64,000 bases of DNA, taken from contig NZ_CP108430.1 of NCBI RefSeq assembly GCF_041435335.1, positions 2,294,001 to 2,358,000 on the forward strand, read 5' to 3'. Below the pieces are notes generated by a model. The model was not told the DNA's origin. It saw only the letters and a program-made list of their open reading frames with translations, and did not search any database. This document shows, piece by piece, positions 15,703 through 23,504 of the stretch; the stretch's first letter is position 1; every line of letters begins with the position of its first letter. The stretch is from Streptomyces sp. NBC_01283 (GTDB lineage Bacteria; Actinomycetota; Actinomycetes; Streptomycetales; Streptomycetaceae). Position numbers and translations under genes: made by a program.

Positions 15703-16890
15703 TCAACGGCGTGTCCGGCTCCTTGTCTCCGTCACGGGCCTGTCCTGCCGCAGCTCGGAGAAGAGCCGGGCCGACGCCTCGGCGTCCCACTTCAGGACGT
15801 TGCCCTTGGAGGTGGGGACGCCGAAGCCGGACACGGGCACGTTGATCCGCTTGCCCTTTCCGCCCGAGACGCTCTGCACGGCGCGGAACATCTTGCTGAG
15901 GTCGCGCAGGCTCATGTCCTCGTCGACGATGAGGGTGTCCAGGCCCGCCTGCATGGCCGGGCCCATCTCCGTCGGGTCGAAGAGGGTGTCGGGGCGGGCC
16001 GCCTGGTGGGCCAGGGTCGACAGGAACTTCTGCTGGTTCTTCGAACGGCCCAGATCGCCCTCCCTCTCCTGGTGCCGCTGGCGGACGAAGGCGAGCGCCT
16101 GCTTGCCGTCCAGGACGTGACAGCCCTTGTGCAGGTCGGCGCCCGACTTCTTGTCCTTGATGTCGCGGTCCAGGCACATCCGGACACCGCCGATGGCGTC
16201 GACGATGTTCACGAATCCGGCGAAGCCGATCTCCGCGTAGTGGTCGATGCGCAGCCCGGTGTTCCGCTCGACGGTGTGCACGAGCAGTTCGGGGCCGCCG
16301 TAGGCGAAGGCGGCGTTCAGTTTGTCCCCCTCGGGCCGCTTGGTCTTGCCCGTCGTCGTGTCCAGGCGGCCTGGCACGGTGACCCAGGAGTCACGCGGCA
16401 GGCTGACCATGCTGGTTCCGTTGGCCCCGGTGTGCAGCAGCATCATCGAGTCGGTGCGCCGCCCGCCGCCCCCGCCCGCGCGCAGGTCCTTCACGGCGTC
16501 CTCCGAGAGCCCGTCGCGGCTGTCGGAGCCCACGATGAGGTAGTTGGTGCCCTCGCCGGGTGCCGGGCGGTCCCCGTACGCGCCGAGGTCGACGTCACGC
16601 TGGAGCCGCGTCTCCGCCCAGCCGTACGTGCCGCCCGCCGCGACGATCACGCCGGTCAGCAGGACGAGCACCGCCCGCCGCAGCTTCCTGCGCTTCTTCG
16701 ACTGCCGGGCGTGGGCCCGCCGGGGTCCGTAGCGGGAGCTGGGGCGTTCGGCGAAACGCTCACGCGTGGCGGAGTCGTCCTCCGGTGCCACGGCCGCACC
16801 GCTGTCGCCGCTGTCGCCGCTGTCGCCGTCCCAGCCGTGCTCCCCCAGGGGCATGGTGTGTCCGGCCCGCTGGTCAAGCGGGTCTGTCAT
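15703..16890 (-). CDS. LytR-CpsA-Psr (LCP) family cell-envelope ligase
   Basis: 395 residues from the ATG at 16888-16890 (GGGAG upstream; a TTG two codons earlier is less likely). Acidic N-terminal tail with GDSGDSGDSG, basic stretch, single membrane helix (about 70-92), then the extracellular LCP domain: LIVGSDSRDGLS, RTDSMMLLH, SLPRDSWVTVPG and later NRFAYGGPELL-like and FVRQRHQ segments. LCP enzymes transfer lipid-linked glycopolymers to peptidoglycan or other acceptors. Third gene of the operon with the MatB-like synthase and the small membrane protein, so it may attach the polymer made by MatB. Confidence 0.88.
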   Translation of the reverse strand: MTDPLDQRAGHTMPLGEHGWDGDSGDSGDSGAAVAPEDDSATRERFAERPSSRYGPRRAHARQSKKRRKLRRAVLVLLTGVIVAAGGTYGWAETRLQRDVDLGAYGDRPAPGEGTNYLIVGSDSRDGLSEDAVKDLRAGGGGGRRTDSMMLLHTGANGTSMVSLPRDSWVTVPGRLDTTTGKTKRPEGDKLNAAFAYGGPELLVHTVERNTGLRIDHYAEIGFAGFVNIVDAIGGVRMCLDRDIKDKKSGADLHKGCHVLDGKQALAFVRQRHQEREGDLGRSKNQQKFLSTLAHQAARPDTLFDPTEMGPAMQAGLDTLIVDEDMSLRDLSKMFRAVQSVSGGKGKRINVPVSGFGVPTSKGNVLKWDAEASARLFSELRQDRPVTETRSRTRR

Positions 16891-16910
16891 GGTCAACTCC
16901 CTTGGTCACG

Positions 16911-19052
16911 TCATGGCGACGACAGGCTCCGCCGCGAGGGCGGGCCGTCGAGGGGATCTCCGGGTGCGGATGTCCCGGCGGACATCTCTCCGGTCGGCGC
17001 CTGCAGCAGGTACGGGTCGGCGGTGCCGGTCCGTTTCATGCTGTGCCACTTCAGACGGGTGCCGAGCAGCGCCGTGATCACGGAGTGGATGACCACCAGA
17101 TACATCAACTGCCGGTACACGAACTGCTGGAGCGGCAGCACCCACAGCACGCTCAGCCGTTCGCGGTCGAGCCGCAGCGCGTAGGCGGCGGTCACCAACT
17201 GGACGGAGAGGAAACCGAACCAGACGAGCGCCGCCTCCAGCGGGTCGCGGAAGAACGCCCCGAACAGGGCGAACATGTCCACGACCGGTGCGCACAGCGG
17301 AAGCACGATCTGGAACAGCGTGACGTAGAGCAGCACGCGACGGCCGAAGCGTCCGGCGGGGCCGACCTCCGTCACCGCGTGCCGGTGCTTCCACATCGAC
17401 TGGAGCGTGCCATAGCACCAGCGGTAGCGCTGGCGCCACAACTGCCGCACGCTGACCGGCACTTCGGTCCAGGCGACCGCCGACTCCTCGTAGACGACAC
17501 GCCAGCCGGCCCGCCAGAGCGCCATCGTGAGGTCGGTGTCCTCGGCCAGGGTCTCGTCGCTGACACCGCCGACACCCATCAGCGCGTCCCTGCGGAACGC
17601 CCCGATCGCCCCCGGCACCGTCGGCATGCACTCCAGGACCTCGAACATCCGCCGGTCGAGGTTGAATCCGAGCACGTACTCCAGGTGCTGCCACTTGCCC
17701 ATCAGGGTGCGCCTGTTGCCGACCTTGGTGTTGCCGCTGACCGCGCCGACCGCCGGGTGGGCGAGCGGCTGGATCAGGCGGGCCAGCGCCTCGGGCTCGA
17801 AGATGGTGTCCGCGTCGACCATCACCACGATGTCGTGCCTGGCGTGCGCCAGACCGGTGTTGAGGGCGCTCGGCTTGCCGCCGTTGGGCTGCCGGATCAC
17901 CGTCACCCGGGGGTCGTCGATGTCCTCGGCGATGTCGGCGGTGGCATCGGTCGAGCCGTCGTCGATCACGATGATCTGGAAGTCCGGGTGGGTGGAGGCG
18001 AGCAGCGAGTACACCGTGGAGGCGATGCCGGCCTCCTCGTTGTACGCGGGCACCAGCACCGTCACCGGGTCCCGCACCTCGCGCAGCCGTGGCGCGCCCG
18101 GCCGGAACCGGTGCAGCCTGCGCACGTGCAGCCGGGCGAAGAGCGCGAACAGGAGCATCCGCAGGACGCCGAGCACACCCGCGAGGGTCAGGGTCCACAC
18201 CATCACGGTGAGGAAGGCGCGCCCGAGCCGCTGCGACCAGATCAGGCCCTCGCCCTCGACCTCCTGGGCGACGGGGACCCCGTCGTTGAGCGAGGGGCGG
18301 CCGAGGCCGCCGCTGACGGTGGTGAACGACTTGACCCTGCGGTCCTCCAGCAGCGCCTCGGCCTCGCGGTAGCCGAGGTCGGTCTGGCTGTGCTGCGACA
18401 CCAGACCGCGCCACGGCTTGCGGGACTTGTAGTCCGACGCGACCACCAGATACCCCTGCTCCGCCGCGCGCTTCGCGGCCGGCCACTGCGGGCCGCAGAG
18501 CGTGTCCGCGGCCGTGGTGTGCGGCAGCCGCAGCAGAGAGGTGTTGATGCCGGCCGCACCCGCGAAAGCGGTCTGCGTGAGGGACAGTTCGAGACGCGCG
18601 CGCAGCGGCGACGCGACCCCGAGGTCACCGCCGCTGTACGTGTACGAGCCGATCTCGTGGCCCTCGCGCAGGATCCGTCGCATCAGCGCCGGATGCCGGG
18701 CCGCGTCCTTCCCGTAGACGAAGAAGGTCGCCGGCGCGTGGTGTCTGCGCAGCAGGTCGAGCAGGCGCGGCGTCCACTCCGGGTCGGGCCCGCCGTCGAA
18801 GGTGAGCGCGACGGTGCCCGGCGGCATGGACGCGGTGGTCACCCCCTTCGGGCCGAACCGCAGCAGCGGCTTCCCGTCGTCCGCCGCGCGCGGTATCGGC
18901 CGCGTGCAGAGCGGCTTGGTGCGCGCGGCGTCGACCTGGTGGGTCGTCCAGCCCTCGAAGAGGAGGGCGACGGCGACCACCAGGAGGACCAGCAGGAGCA
19001 CGAGCCAGTGACCGCGCGGCGGGCGGCGGACAGCGGCGGTGCGCCGGCTCAC
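16911..19052 (-). CDS. matB: MatB-like bifunctional protein: NodB-type domain + family 2 glycosyltransferase
   Basis: 713 residues, GTG start at 19050-19052 overlapping the stop of the upstream gene (GTGA). One N-terminal membrane helix (14-36), an extracellular NodB-like domain (about 75-235), a membrane segment near 285-310, a processive GT2 domain (about 335-560) with DDGSTD, DAD, EDTD and RQRYRW, and C-terminal helices. The arrangement matches MatB of Streptomyces, needed for the beta-1,6-GlcNAc-type polymer that glues hyphae into pellets (established for S. coelicolor/S. lividans MatAB). The deacetylase metal site is destroyed: TFDGGPD replaces TFDDGPD and GSYTYSGGDL replaces the HxxxH segment. 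The polymer may therefore remain acetylated, or the domain may be structural. Confidence 0.85.
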   Translation of the reverse strand: MSRRTAAVRRPPRGHWLVLLLVLLVVAVALLFEGWTTHQVDAARTKPLCTRPIPRAADDGKPLLRFGPKGVTTASMPPGTVALTFDGGPDPEWTPRLLDLLRRHHAPATFFVYGKDAARHPALMRRILREGHEIGSYTYSGGDLGVASPLRARLELSLTQTAFAGAAGINTSLLRLPHTTAADTLCGPQWPAAKRAAEQGYLVVASDYKSRKPWRGLVSQHSQTDLGYREAEALLEDRRVKSFTTVSGGLGRPSLNDGVPVAQEVEGEGLIWSQRLGRAFLTVMVWTLTLAGVLGVLRMLLFALFARLHVRRLHRFRPGAPRLREVRDPVTVLVPAYNEEAGIASTVYSLLASTHPDFQIIVIDDGSTDATADIAEDIDDPRVTVIRQPNGGKPSALNTGLAHARHDIVVMVDADTIFEPEALARLIQPLAHPAVGAVSGNTKVGNRRTLMGKWQHLEYVLGFNLDRRMFEVLECMPTVPGAIGAFRRDALMGVGGVSDETLAEDTDLTMALWRAGWRVVYEESAVAWTEVPVSVRQLWRQRYRWCYGTLQSMWKHRHAVTEVGPAGRFGRRVLLYVTLFQIVLPLCAPVVDMFALFGAFFRDPLEAALVWFGFLSVQLVTAAYALRLDRERLSVLWVLPLQQFVYRQLMYLVVIHSVITALLGTRLKWHSMKRTGTADPYLLQAPTGEMSAGTSAPGDPLDGPPSRRSLSSP

Positions 19053-19567
19053 TGCTTCGGGTCTCCGGTCGGCGGCGGGGCTGATCTGGCGGCCGGCGGG
19101 CGGTGGCGGTCGTGGCGGTCCGCGTGGGCCGTGGCGGGCGACGGGTGGGCCTCGGCGCGGGCCGGTGCGCCGGTGCCGCGGGCCGCCTCTCCGGTGTCCG
19201 GGACGGAGGACGTCGGCGCGTTCGTGGTCGGCGGCTGCGTGCTGACGGGCCGCAGGAGTCCGCTGAGCAGCGTGCCGACGAACAGCAGATACCCGAGGCA
19301 GGCGCAGCCCACGACCAGGGCCATGCCTTGCAGCGTCCGCCTGCGCCAGCCCGACTGGTCGATGAAGACGGGGAGTTGGGGGGCGGCGGCCGGGGGACGC
19401 CGGGCTGCCGGGGGCACGTGCGGCGCCGTGGCCCGGCGCGGCACGTGCTGCGCCACGTCCCGTCCCGGCTGCCTCGATCTGTGCGCAGGGGGGATCGGCG
19501 CAGGGGGTGGTGCGGGCGACGATCGCCCGTCGTGCGGTGTGCTGGCTATGTGGGGGATGCCCTGCAC
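19049..19567 (-). CDS. matA: MatA-like single-span membrane protein
   Basis: 172 residues from a GTG at 19565-19567, chosen because AGGAG lies 5 bases upstream; an in-frame GTG at 19594 is possible. Cytoplasmic Pro/Arg/Ala-rich N-terminus, one membrane helix (LQGMALVVGCACLGYLLFVG, near residues 80-100), and a Pro/Thr/Ala/His-rich outer tail. Composition is low-complexity, so family assignment rests mainly on position: it precedes and overlaps the MatB-like gene as matA does. Likely helps assemble or anchor the polysaccharide synthase. Confidence 0.6.
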   Translation of the reverse strand: MQGIPHIASTPHDGRSSPAPPPAPIPPAHRSRQPGRDVAQHVPRRATAPHVPPAARRPPAAAPQLPVFIDQSGWRRRTLQGMALVVGCACLGYLLFVGTLLSGLLRPVSTQPPTTNAPTSSVPDTGEAARGTGAPARAEAHPSPATAHADRHDRHRPPAARSAPPPTGDPKQ

Positions 19568-19936
19568 TGGTGCTCCTGATCTGCGGCCGCGCACGCGCGG
19601 CTCTTTATGTGGGGGGTAACGGACCCGGAGGCCCGCCGTACTGCCCGTGAGACGTCAGGAGTCGCATCCCGGTGCCCGGCGCGCACCGGGGATTCCCCGT
19701 ACGCACACATGCCGCGCGCTCTGCCGGGTGGGGCCGGGCAGACCACGTACGCATGGCCCTGACAAGGACCGGAAGGCCGGAATGCGGCCGTCAGCCGTCA
19801 CGCAGCCCCTGACCCTACTCGGGCACCCGGGTGCCACGGCAACAGGCGGCCCTGGTCCGGAAGCCGGGAAAAGGCCTGACTGGGCGGGTCTCCCACCGGG
19901 ACGTGAGATATGCCATGCCCGGCGGTCAGGCCCTCG
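19568..19936. other. Upstream region of the matAB-like operon
   Basis: 369 bp without a gene. It must contain the promoter of the minus-strand matAB operon and the end of the STAS operon. A perfect 14-bp palindrome GGCACCCGGGTGCC lies at 19822-19835 and could be an operator. No other clear signal seen. Confidence 0.45.
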
Positions 19937-20305
19937 TCACTCCCCCTGCATCTCCCTGGTCGCGGTGGAGGCCGTGAGGTGGTCGAAGGTGCAGGTGAGG
20001 CGCAGCAGTCGGTCCAGGCATTCGGGGCGGCGGCTGAGCACGAGGGCGACCCCGCGGGCGTCCGTGACGCGGCGGGCCATCAGCAGGGCGGCCAGGCCCA
20101 TGGAGTCCACGAACGTCAACTCGGCACAATTGACCTGAAGTTGCCGTACGGGACGGCTGCCCGCCAGGGCTCGGTCGAGTTGTTCGGTGACGGTGGCGAC
20201 GAAGCTCTCCGTCACCCCGAACTCCAGGCTTCCACCGACGTGGACGGTCACGACGCCCTGCTGGAACTCGGTGCGCAGGCTGAGGCGGGAGACGGGGCGG
20301 GTCAT
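19937..20305 (-). CDS. STAS-domain anti-anti-sigma factor
   Basis: 122 residues from the ATG at 20303-20305, overlapping the stop of the B12-binding gene by 4 bp. Single STAS domain: VVTVHVGGSLEF, then LQVNCAELTFVDSMGLAALLMARR, where the Ser of VDSMG is the expected phosphorylation site. Such proteins bind and neutralise an anti-sigma kinase when unphosphorylated; the SpoIIE-type phosphatase at the head of the same operon is the obvious enzyme to reactivate it. The kinase is not in this operon (a separate RsbW-like gene lies at 57088-57570). Confidence 0.88.
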   Translation of the reverse strand: MTRPVSRLSLRTEFQQGVVTVHVGGSLEFGVTESFVATVTEQLDRALAGSRPVRQLQVNCAELTFVDSMGLAALLMARRVTDARGVALVLSRRPECLDRLLRLTCTFDHLTASTATREMQGE

Positions 20306-21459
20306 ACGGATTCTCCGGTCCTGTTGCTCTCCGGCCGCGCGGCCAGGGCTTCGCGGGCCGTGTTCAGCACGCGCGTGGCGCGCGGGAAGTCGGACAGCCT
20401 GCGGCCCAGGACGTCCAGGGCGAGGAGAAGGCTGTGGGCGGGGACGTGCCGCGCGGAGAGTATGTCCGCGGTCCAGTCGAGGAAGCGGGTGAAGAGCCCG
20501 GCGTCGTCGAGATAGAGCGCCGTGGCCAGGTAGTCCACGATGTGCGCGATGTCCTCCGCGGTGTGCCGGCGCTGCTGCACCGTGTAGCGGGCCATCGGCG
20601 GGAAGAGCTGCTCCAGTTCGCCGAGCACCTCCTTGACCAGCTCGCCCCGCGTGCGGGCGACCATCGAGTACTCCTGGTCGATGAGGTGGGGCAGGTCGTC
20701 CACCGCCTGGTGGAGCATCACGTCCGGGCGGGCGAGGCCCTGGTCCAGCAGATCGGCCGCGTCCCGCGCGTCGGCCGCCCAGGCGTCGGCGCCGAGGACC
20801 TTGGCGTACCGCCCGCCCGGACCGAAGGCCGCGCCACCGACGAGGACCGGTGTCCCGACGGCCTGGCAGGCGGTGAGCGCGGCATGGGCGACCGGGAGGT
20901 GCGTGGGGATCGACGAGGAGAGTGCCACCACGTCGGGCACCTGCTGATGCAGATGCCGTACGAGGTGCGGGGTGGGGGTGTGGGCGCCGAGGAAGTCGAC
21001 CTGCCAGCCGCGCAGCCGCAGCACCTCGGCGAGCAGCCGCGCGGGCAGGGCGTGCCACTCGCCGTCCACACAGGCGACGGTGATCCGTCCGCGCCGCTGT
21101 GCCGGGTCCGGGTCAGGCACGCCGACGTCCGCCGTGAGGGTGATGACCCGGTCGTTGATGGCCGTCGCCGCGTGTTCCTGGGCCACGCTGATGCGGTTCG
21201 CCGCCCATTCGACGCCGACCCGCGCCTGCACGGGGGCGATGAGGTCCAACAGGACGCTCTCGAACGCGTTGCCCGCCTCGACCGCGGCCCGCACCGTGCG
21301 GATGGCGCCGATCTCGTCGCCGTCGCGCACGTCGTTCCACAGCTGTGCACGAGCGGATCCGAGCGGATCAGAGGCTCCGGGCGCCCCAGGGGTCTCGGTC
21401 AGGTCATTGCTGCCGGTCTGGTCACGGCTCCCGGTCAGATCGCGAAGGGGAGCGGTCAT
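20302..21459 (-). CDS. Cobalamin-binding sensor protein with Wx9EH cap motif
   Basis: 385 residues, ATG at 21457-21459 overlapping the phosphatase stop (ATGA). After a 40-residue flexible tail comes an all-helical B12-binding cap with W85 followed by nine residues and E95-H96, exactly the Wx9EH pattern of CarH/LitR/AerR photoreceptors. Then a B12-binding Rossmann domain with DGEWHALPAR (H136 as candidate cobalt ligand), VALSSSIPTHL and VLVGGAAFG. The last 140 residues are predicted helical, with no DNA-binding domain visible. Known relatives sense light by photolysis of adenosylcobalamin. Between a SpoIIE-type phosphatase and a STAS protein, it probably feeds light or B12 status into a sigma-factor partner switch (inference). 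Confidence 0.85.
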   Translation of the reverse strand: MTAPLRDLTGSRDQTGSNDLTETPGAPGASDPLGSARAQLWNDVRDGDEIGAIRTVRAAVEAGNAFESVLLDLIAPVQARVGVEWAANRISVAQEHAATAINDRVITLTADVGVPDPDPAQRRGRITVACVDGEWHALPARLLAEVLRLRGWQVDFLGAHTPTPHLVRHLHQQVPDVVALSSSIPTHLPVAHAALTACQAVGTPVLVGGAAFGPGGRYAKVLGADAWAADARDAADLLDQGLARPDVMLHQAVDDLPHLIDQEYSMVARTRGELVKEVLGELEQLFPPMARYTVQQRRHTAEDIAHIVDYLATALYLDDAGLFTRFLDWTADILSARHVPAHSLLLALDVLGRRLSDFPRATRVLNTAREALAARPESNRTGESV

Positions 21460-23189
21460 CCGGTGTACCTGCCTCGGGTGTGCCCGTCCACGGCGCTGAG
21501 GTGCTGATGGCGCGGTGCGGCTATGGCGACCACGGCCATGTCGTCGTGGGGGCCGCGGCCCACCCACTGCGTGGCCAGCATCTGCACCCGCTCGACGACG
21601 GCTTCGGCCACCATGCCGAAGCACTCGGAGAGCGCCCACGAAAGCCGCTCCTCGCCGAACAACTCCGTTCCCAGCGGCCCTCCCTTGGCCTCGACGATGC
21701 CGTCACTGAACATGAGGCACACCTCCCCGGGCTTGAGGCGGACATGTGCGGTATTCGACGTGACCTGCGGCAGGGCGCCGATCAGGGTGCCCCTCGTCTC
21801 GGCCTCGTCGACGGTGCCGTCCGCGCGGGCGATCAGCGGCGGCGGGTGTCCCGCACTGGTGAGCCGCAGGTCCACGGAGTTGCCGCGGCGGGTCACGGAG
21901 GCGAGGGCCAGCGTGGCGAACCGGGTGTGCTCGGCCTGCAGCAGCGATTCGTTGAGCAGGGTCAGCAGCTGCTGGTGGTCGTGGCCCATCGGCCGCAGCG
22001 CCTGCACCGTATTGCGGATCTTGCCGGTGAGTGCCGCCGCCTCCAGGCCCTTGCCGCAGACGTCTCCGAGGACGGCGAGTGTCTCGTCCTCCGGGGTCCG
22101 GCCCTCGTGTACGTCGTAGAAGTCACCGCCGACGTACTCCCCCGCGCCCGCGGCGATATAGCCTCCCGCGAACTCCACGCCGTTCACCGGCCGCAGCTCG
22201 GGCGGCAGCAGGTCACGCATGAGCGTGCGGGAGATGGCGCTCTGTTCGGCGTAGAGCTGCGCCGCCGAGACCGCCGCTCCGGCGCGGGCGGCGAAGATCC
22301 GGGCGAAGACCTCCTCGGCCTCGCTGAACGCACTGCGCTCGGTGGACCTCAGCAGTATCAGGACACCCGCGGGCACACCATGGCCGGGCAGCGGGGTGAT
22401 CACCACCGAGCACACCGGGCCGGCGAAGTGCGCGGGCACGGCCCAGTCGGGCAGCGTGGCGGGGTCGATCCAGCGCGAGGGCACCGGCGGGAAGCCCTGC
22501 ATCGCCTCGCCGAGGCCGGGCACCTCCGTCAGGTCCACCTCCAGGGTGGCGTGCGTGACCTCCCCCGCCGGTCCGGTGTGGGTCACGGGGTACACGTTTC
22601 CGCGGCCCGGCGCGATCACTATGGCCGCGTCGCAGAGGTGCCCTGCCGCCATGGCGGCCGTCACCTCCATGCAGCGTTCGACGTTGAGGGAGGCCAGCAA
22701 CTGCTGGGAGGCGTCGGCGAGCAGGGCCGTACGTCTTCGTTCGGCGCGGAGGTCGTCCTCCGCCCTGCGCCGGTACGTGTCCTCGGCCAGCCACCATGCC
22801 CAGTGACCGTCGTCGAGGCGGGCCGGGCGGGCCTCGAAGCTCGACTCACCGATCTCGCCGCGCACGACGTCCGGCTCCCGCCGCGCCTGGGCATCGGCAG
22901 GTGGAATGTCCGCGCCGGCAGGTGGGGTGTCCGCATCGGCAGGTGGATTGTCCGCGGCGGCAAGCCGGGCGTGCGCGTCGGCCAGCCATTCCGGGACGGC
23001 CTCGCGCAGGTCCGTGCCGCCCAGCGCAGCCGGCAGAAGAAGCCTTCCGGCCTCGTTCGCGGCCGCCACCCGGCCCGCGCGGTCGGCGACGACCACGGGG
23101 TGCGGCGCGGTGACCCAGGCGTCGGCCAGCACCGGTGGTGCGAGGCGCGTCTTCGTTTCCGACTGTTCCAACTGTCTCGGTGCGCTCAT
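21456..23189 (-). CDS. SpoIIE-type PP2C phosphatase with PAS and GAF-like sensor regions
   Basis: 577 residues from the ATG at 23187-23189 (a GTG at 23199-23201 would add 4). PAS-like N-terminus (HPVVVADRAGRVAAANEAG), a linker with three (N/T/I)PPA(D/G)AD repeats encoded by 21-bp tandem repeats near 22897-22959, a helical region, a GAF-like domain (about 165-320), and a C-terminal SpoIIE phosphatase: GEYVGGDFYDV, VLGDVCGKGLEAA, AGHPPPLIA, LMFSDGIVEA, GPHDDMAVVAI with the metal-binding Asp residues. Dephosphorylates STAS anti-anti-sigma factors in this family. First gene of the three-gene operon, all joined by 4-bp overlaps. Confidence 0.88.
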   Translation of the reverse strand: MSAPRQLEQSETKTRLAPPVLADAWVTAPHPVVVADRAGRVAAANEAGRLLLPAALGGTDLREAVPEWLADAHARLAAADNPPADADTPPAGADIPPADAQARREPDVVRGEIGESSFEARPARLDDGHWAWWLAEDTYRRRAEDDLRAERRRTALLADASQQLLASLNVERCMEVTAAMAAGHLCDAAIVIAPGRGNVYPVTHTGPAGEVTHATLEVDLTEVPGLGEAMQGFPPVPSRWIDPATLPDWAVPAHFAGPVCSVVITPLPGHGVPAGVLILLRSTERSAFSEAEEVFARIFAARAGAAVSAAQLYAEQSAISRTLMRDLLPPELRPVNGVEFAGGYIAAGAGEYVGGDFYDVHEGRTPEDETLAVLGDVCGKGLEAAALTGKIRNTVQALRPMGHDHQQLLTLLNESLLQAEHTRFATLALASVTRRGNSVDLRLTSAGHPPPLIARADGTVDEAETRGTLIGALPQVTSNTAHVRLKPGEVCLMFSDGIVEAKGGPLGTELFGEERLSWALSECFGMVAEAVVERVQMLATQWVGRGPHDDMAVVAIAAPRHQHLSAVDGHTRGRYTG

Positions 23190-23504
23190 GGCGTTGGGCA
23201 CGCGATGCGAACCCCCACCTCCCTTCCGAAGCGTGTCAGTGGACGTATGCCGACCGTCTCCCTTGAGCACGACGGAAGCAAACCATTTGCGGGGATTCCA
23301 CCTCATTGACGTGGATTTATGGCACTGGGCCCGCCAGACGCACGAGTACCACGCGCGCGTTCGGCCAAACTCACCACATCGGCACGGACATCCTCCGTTC
23401 ACCGCACGGACCGCCCCCCGTCGCACCACTTGACGGAAAGTCTTCACGGCAAGATCACAGAGTGGATTCGTCATGCAGTACCCATGACAGAAAGGGATCC
23501 CTTC
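23190..23504. other. Divergent intergenic region, phosphatase/phytase
   Basis: 315 bp holding the promoters for the minus-strand sensor operon and the plus-strand phytase gene. GTTCGGCCAAA (23359-23369) and CTCACCACATC (23370-23380) are two imperfect 11-bp units that loosely resemble a PHO box, and GTTCACC recurs at 23397-23403. The match is too weak to claim PhoP control. Confidence 0.35.

Noticed and set aside
23359..23403. PHO box upstream of phytase
   Set aside because: Two 11-bp units match GTTCACC only 5 of 7 each and the third GTTCACC is out of phase; suggestive but below what I would call.
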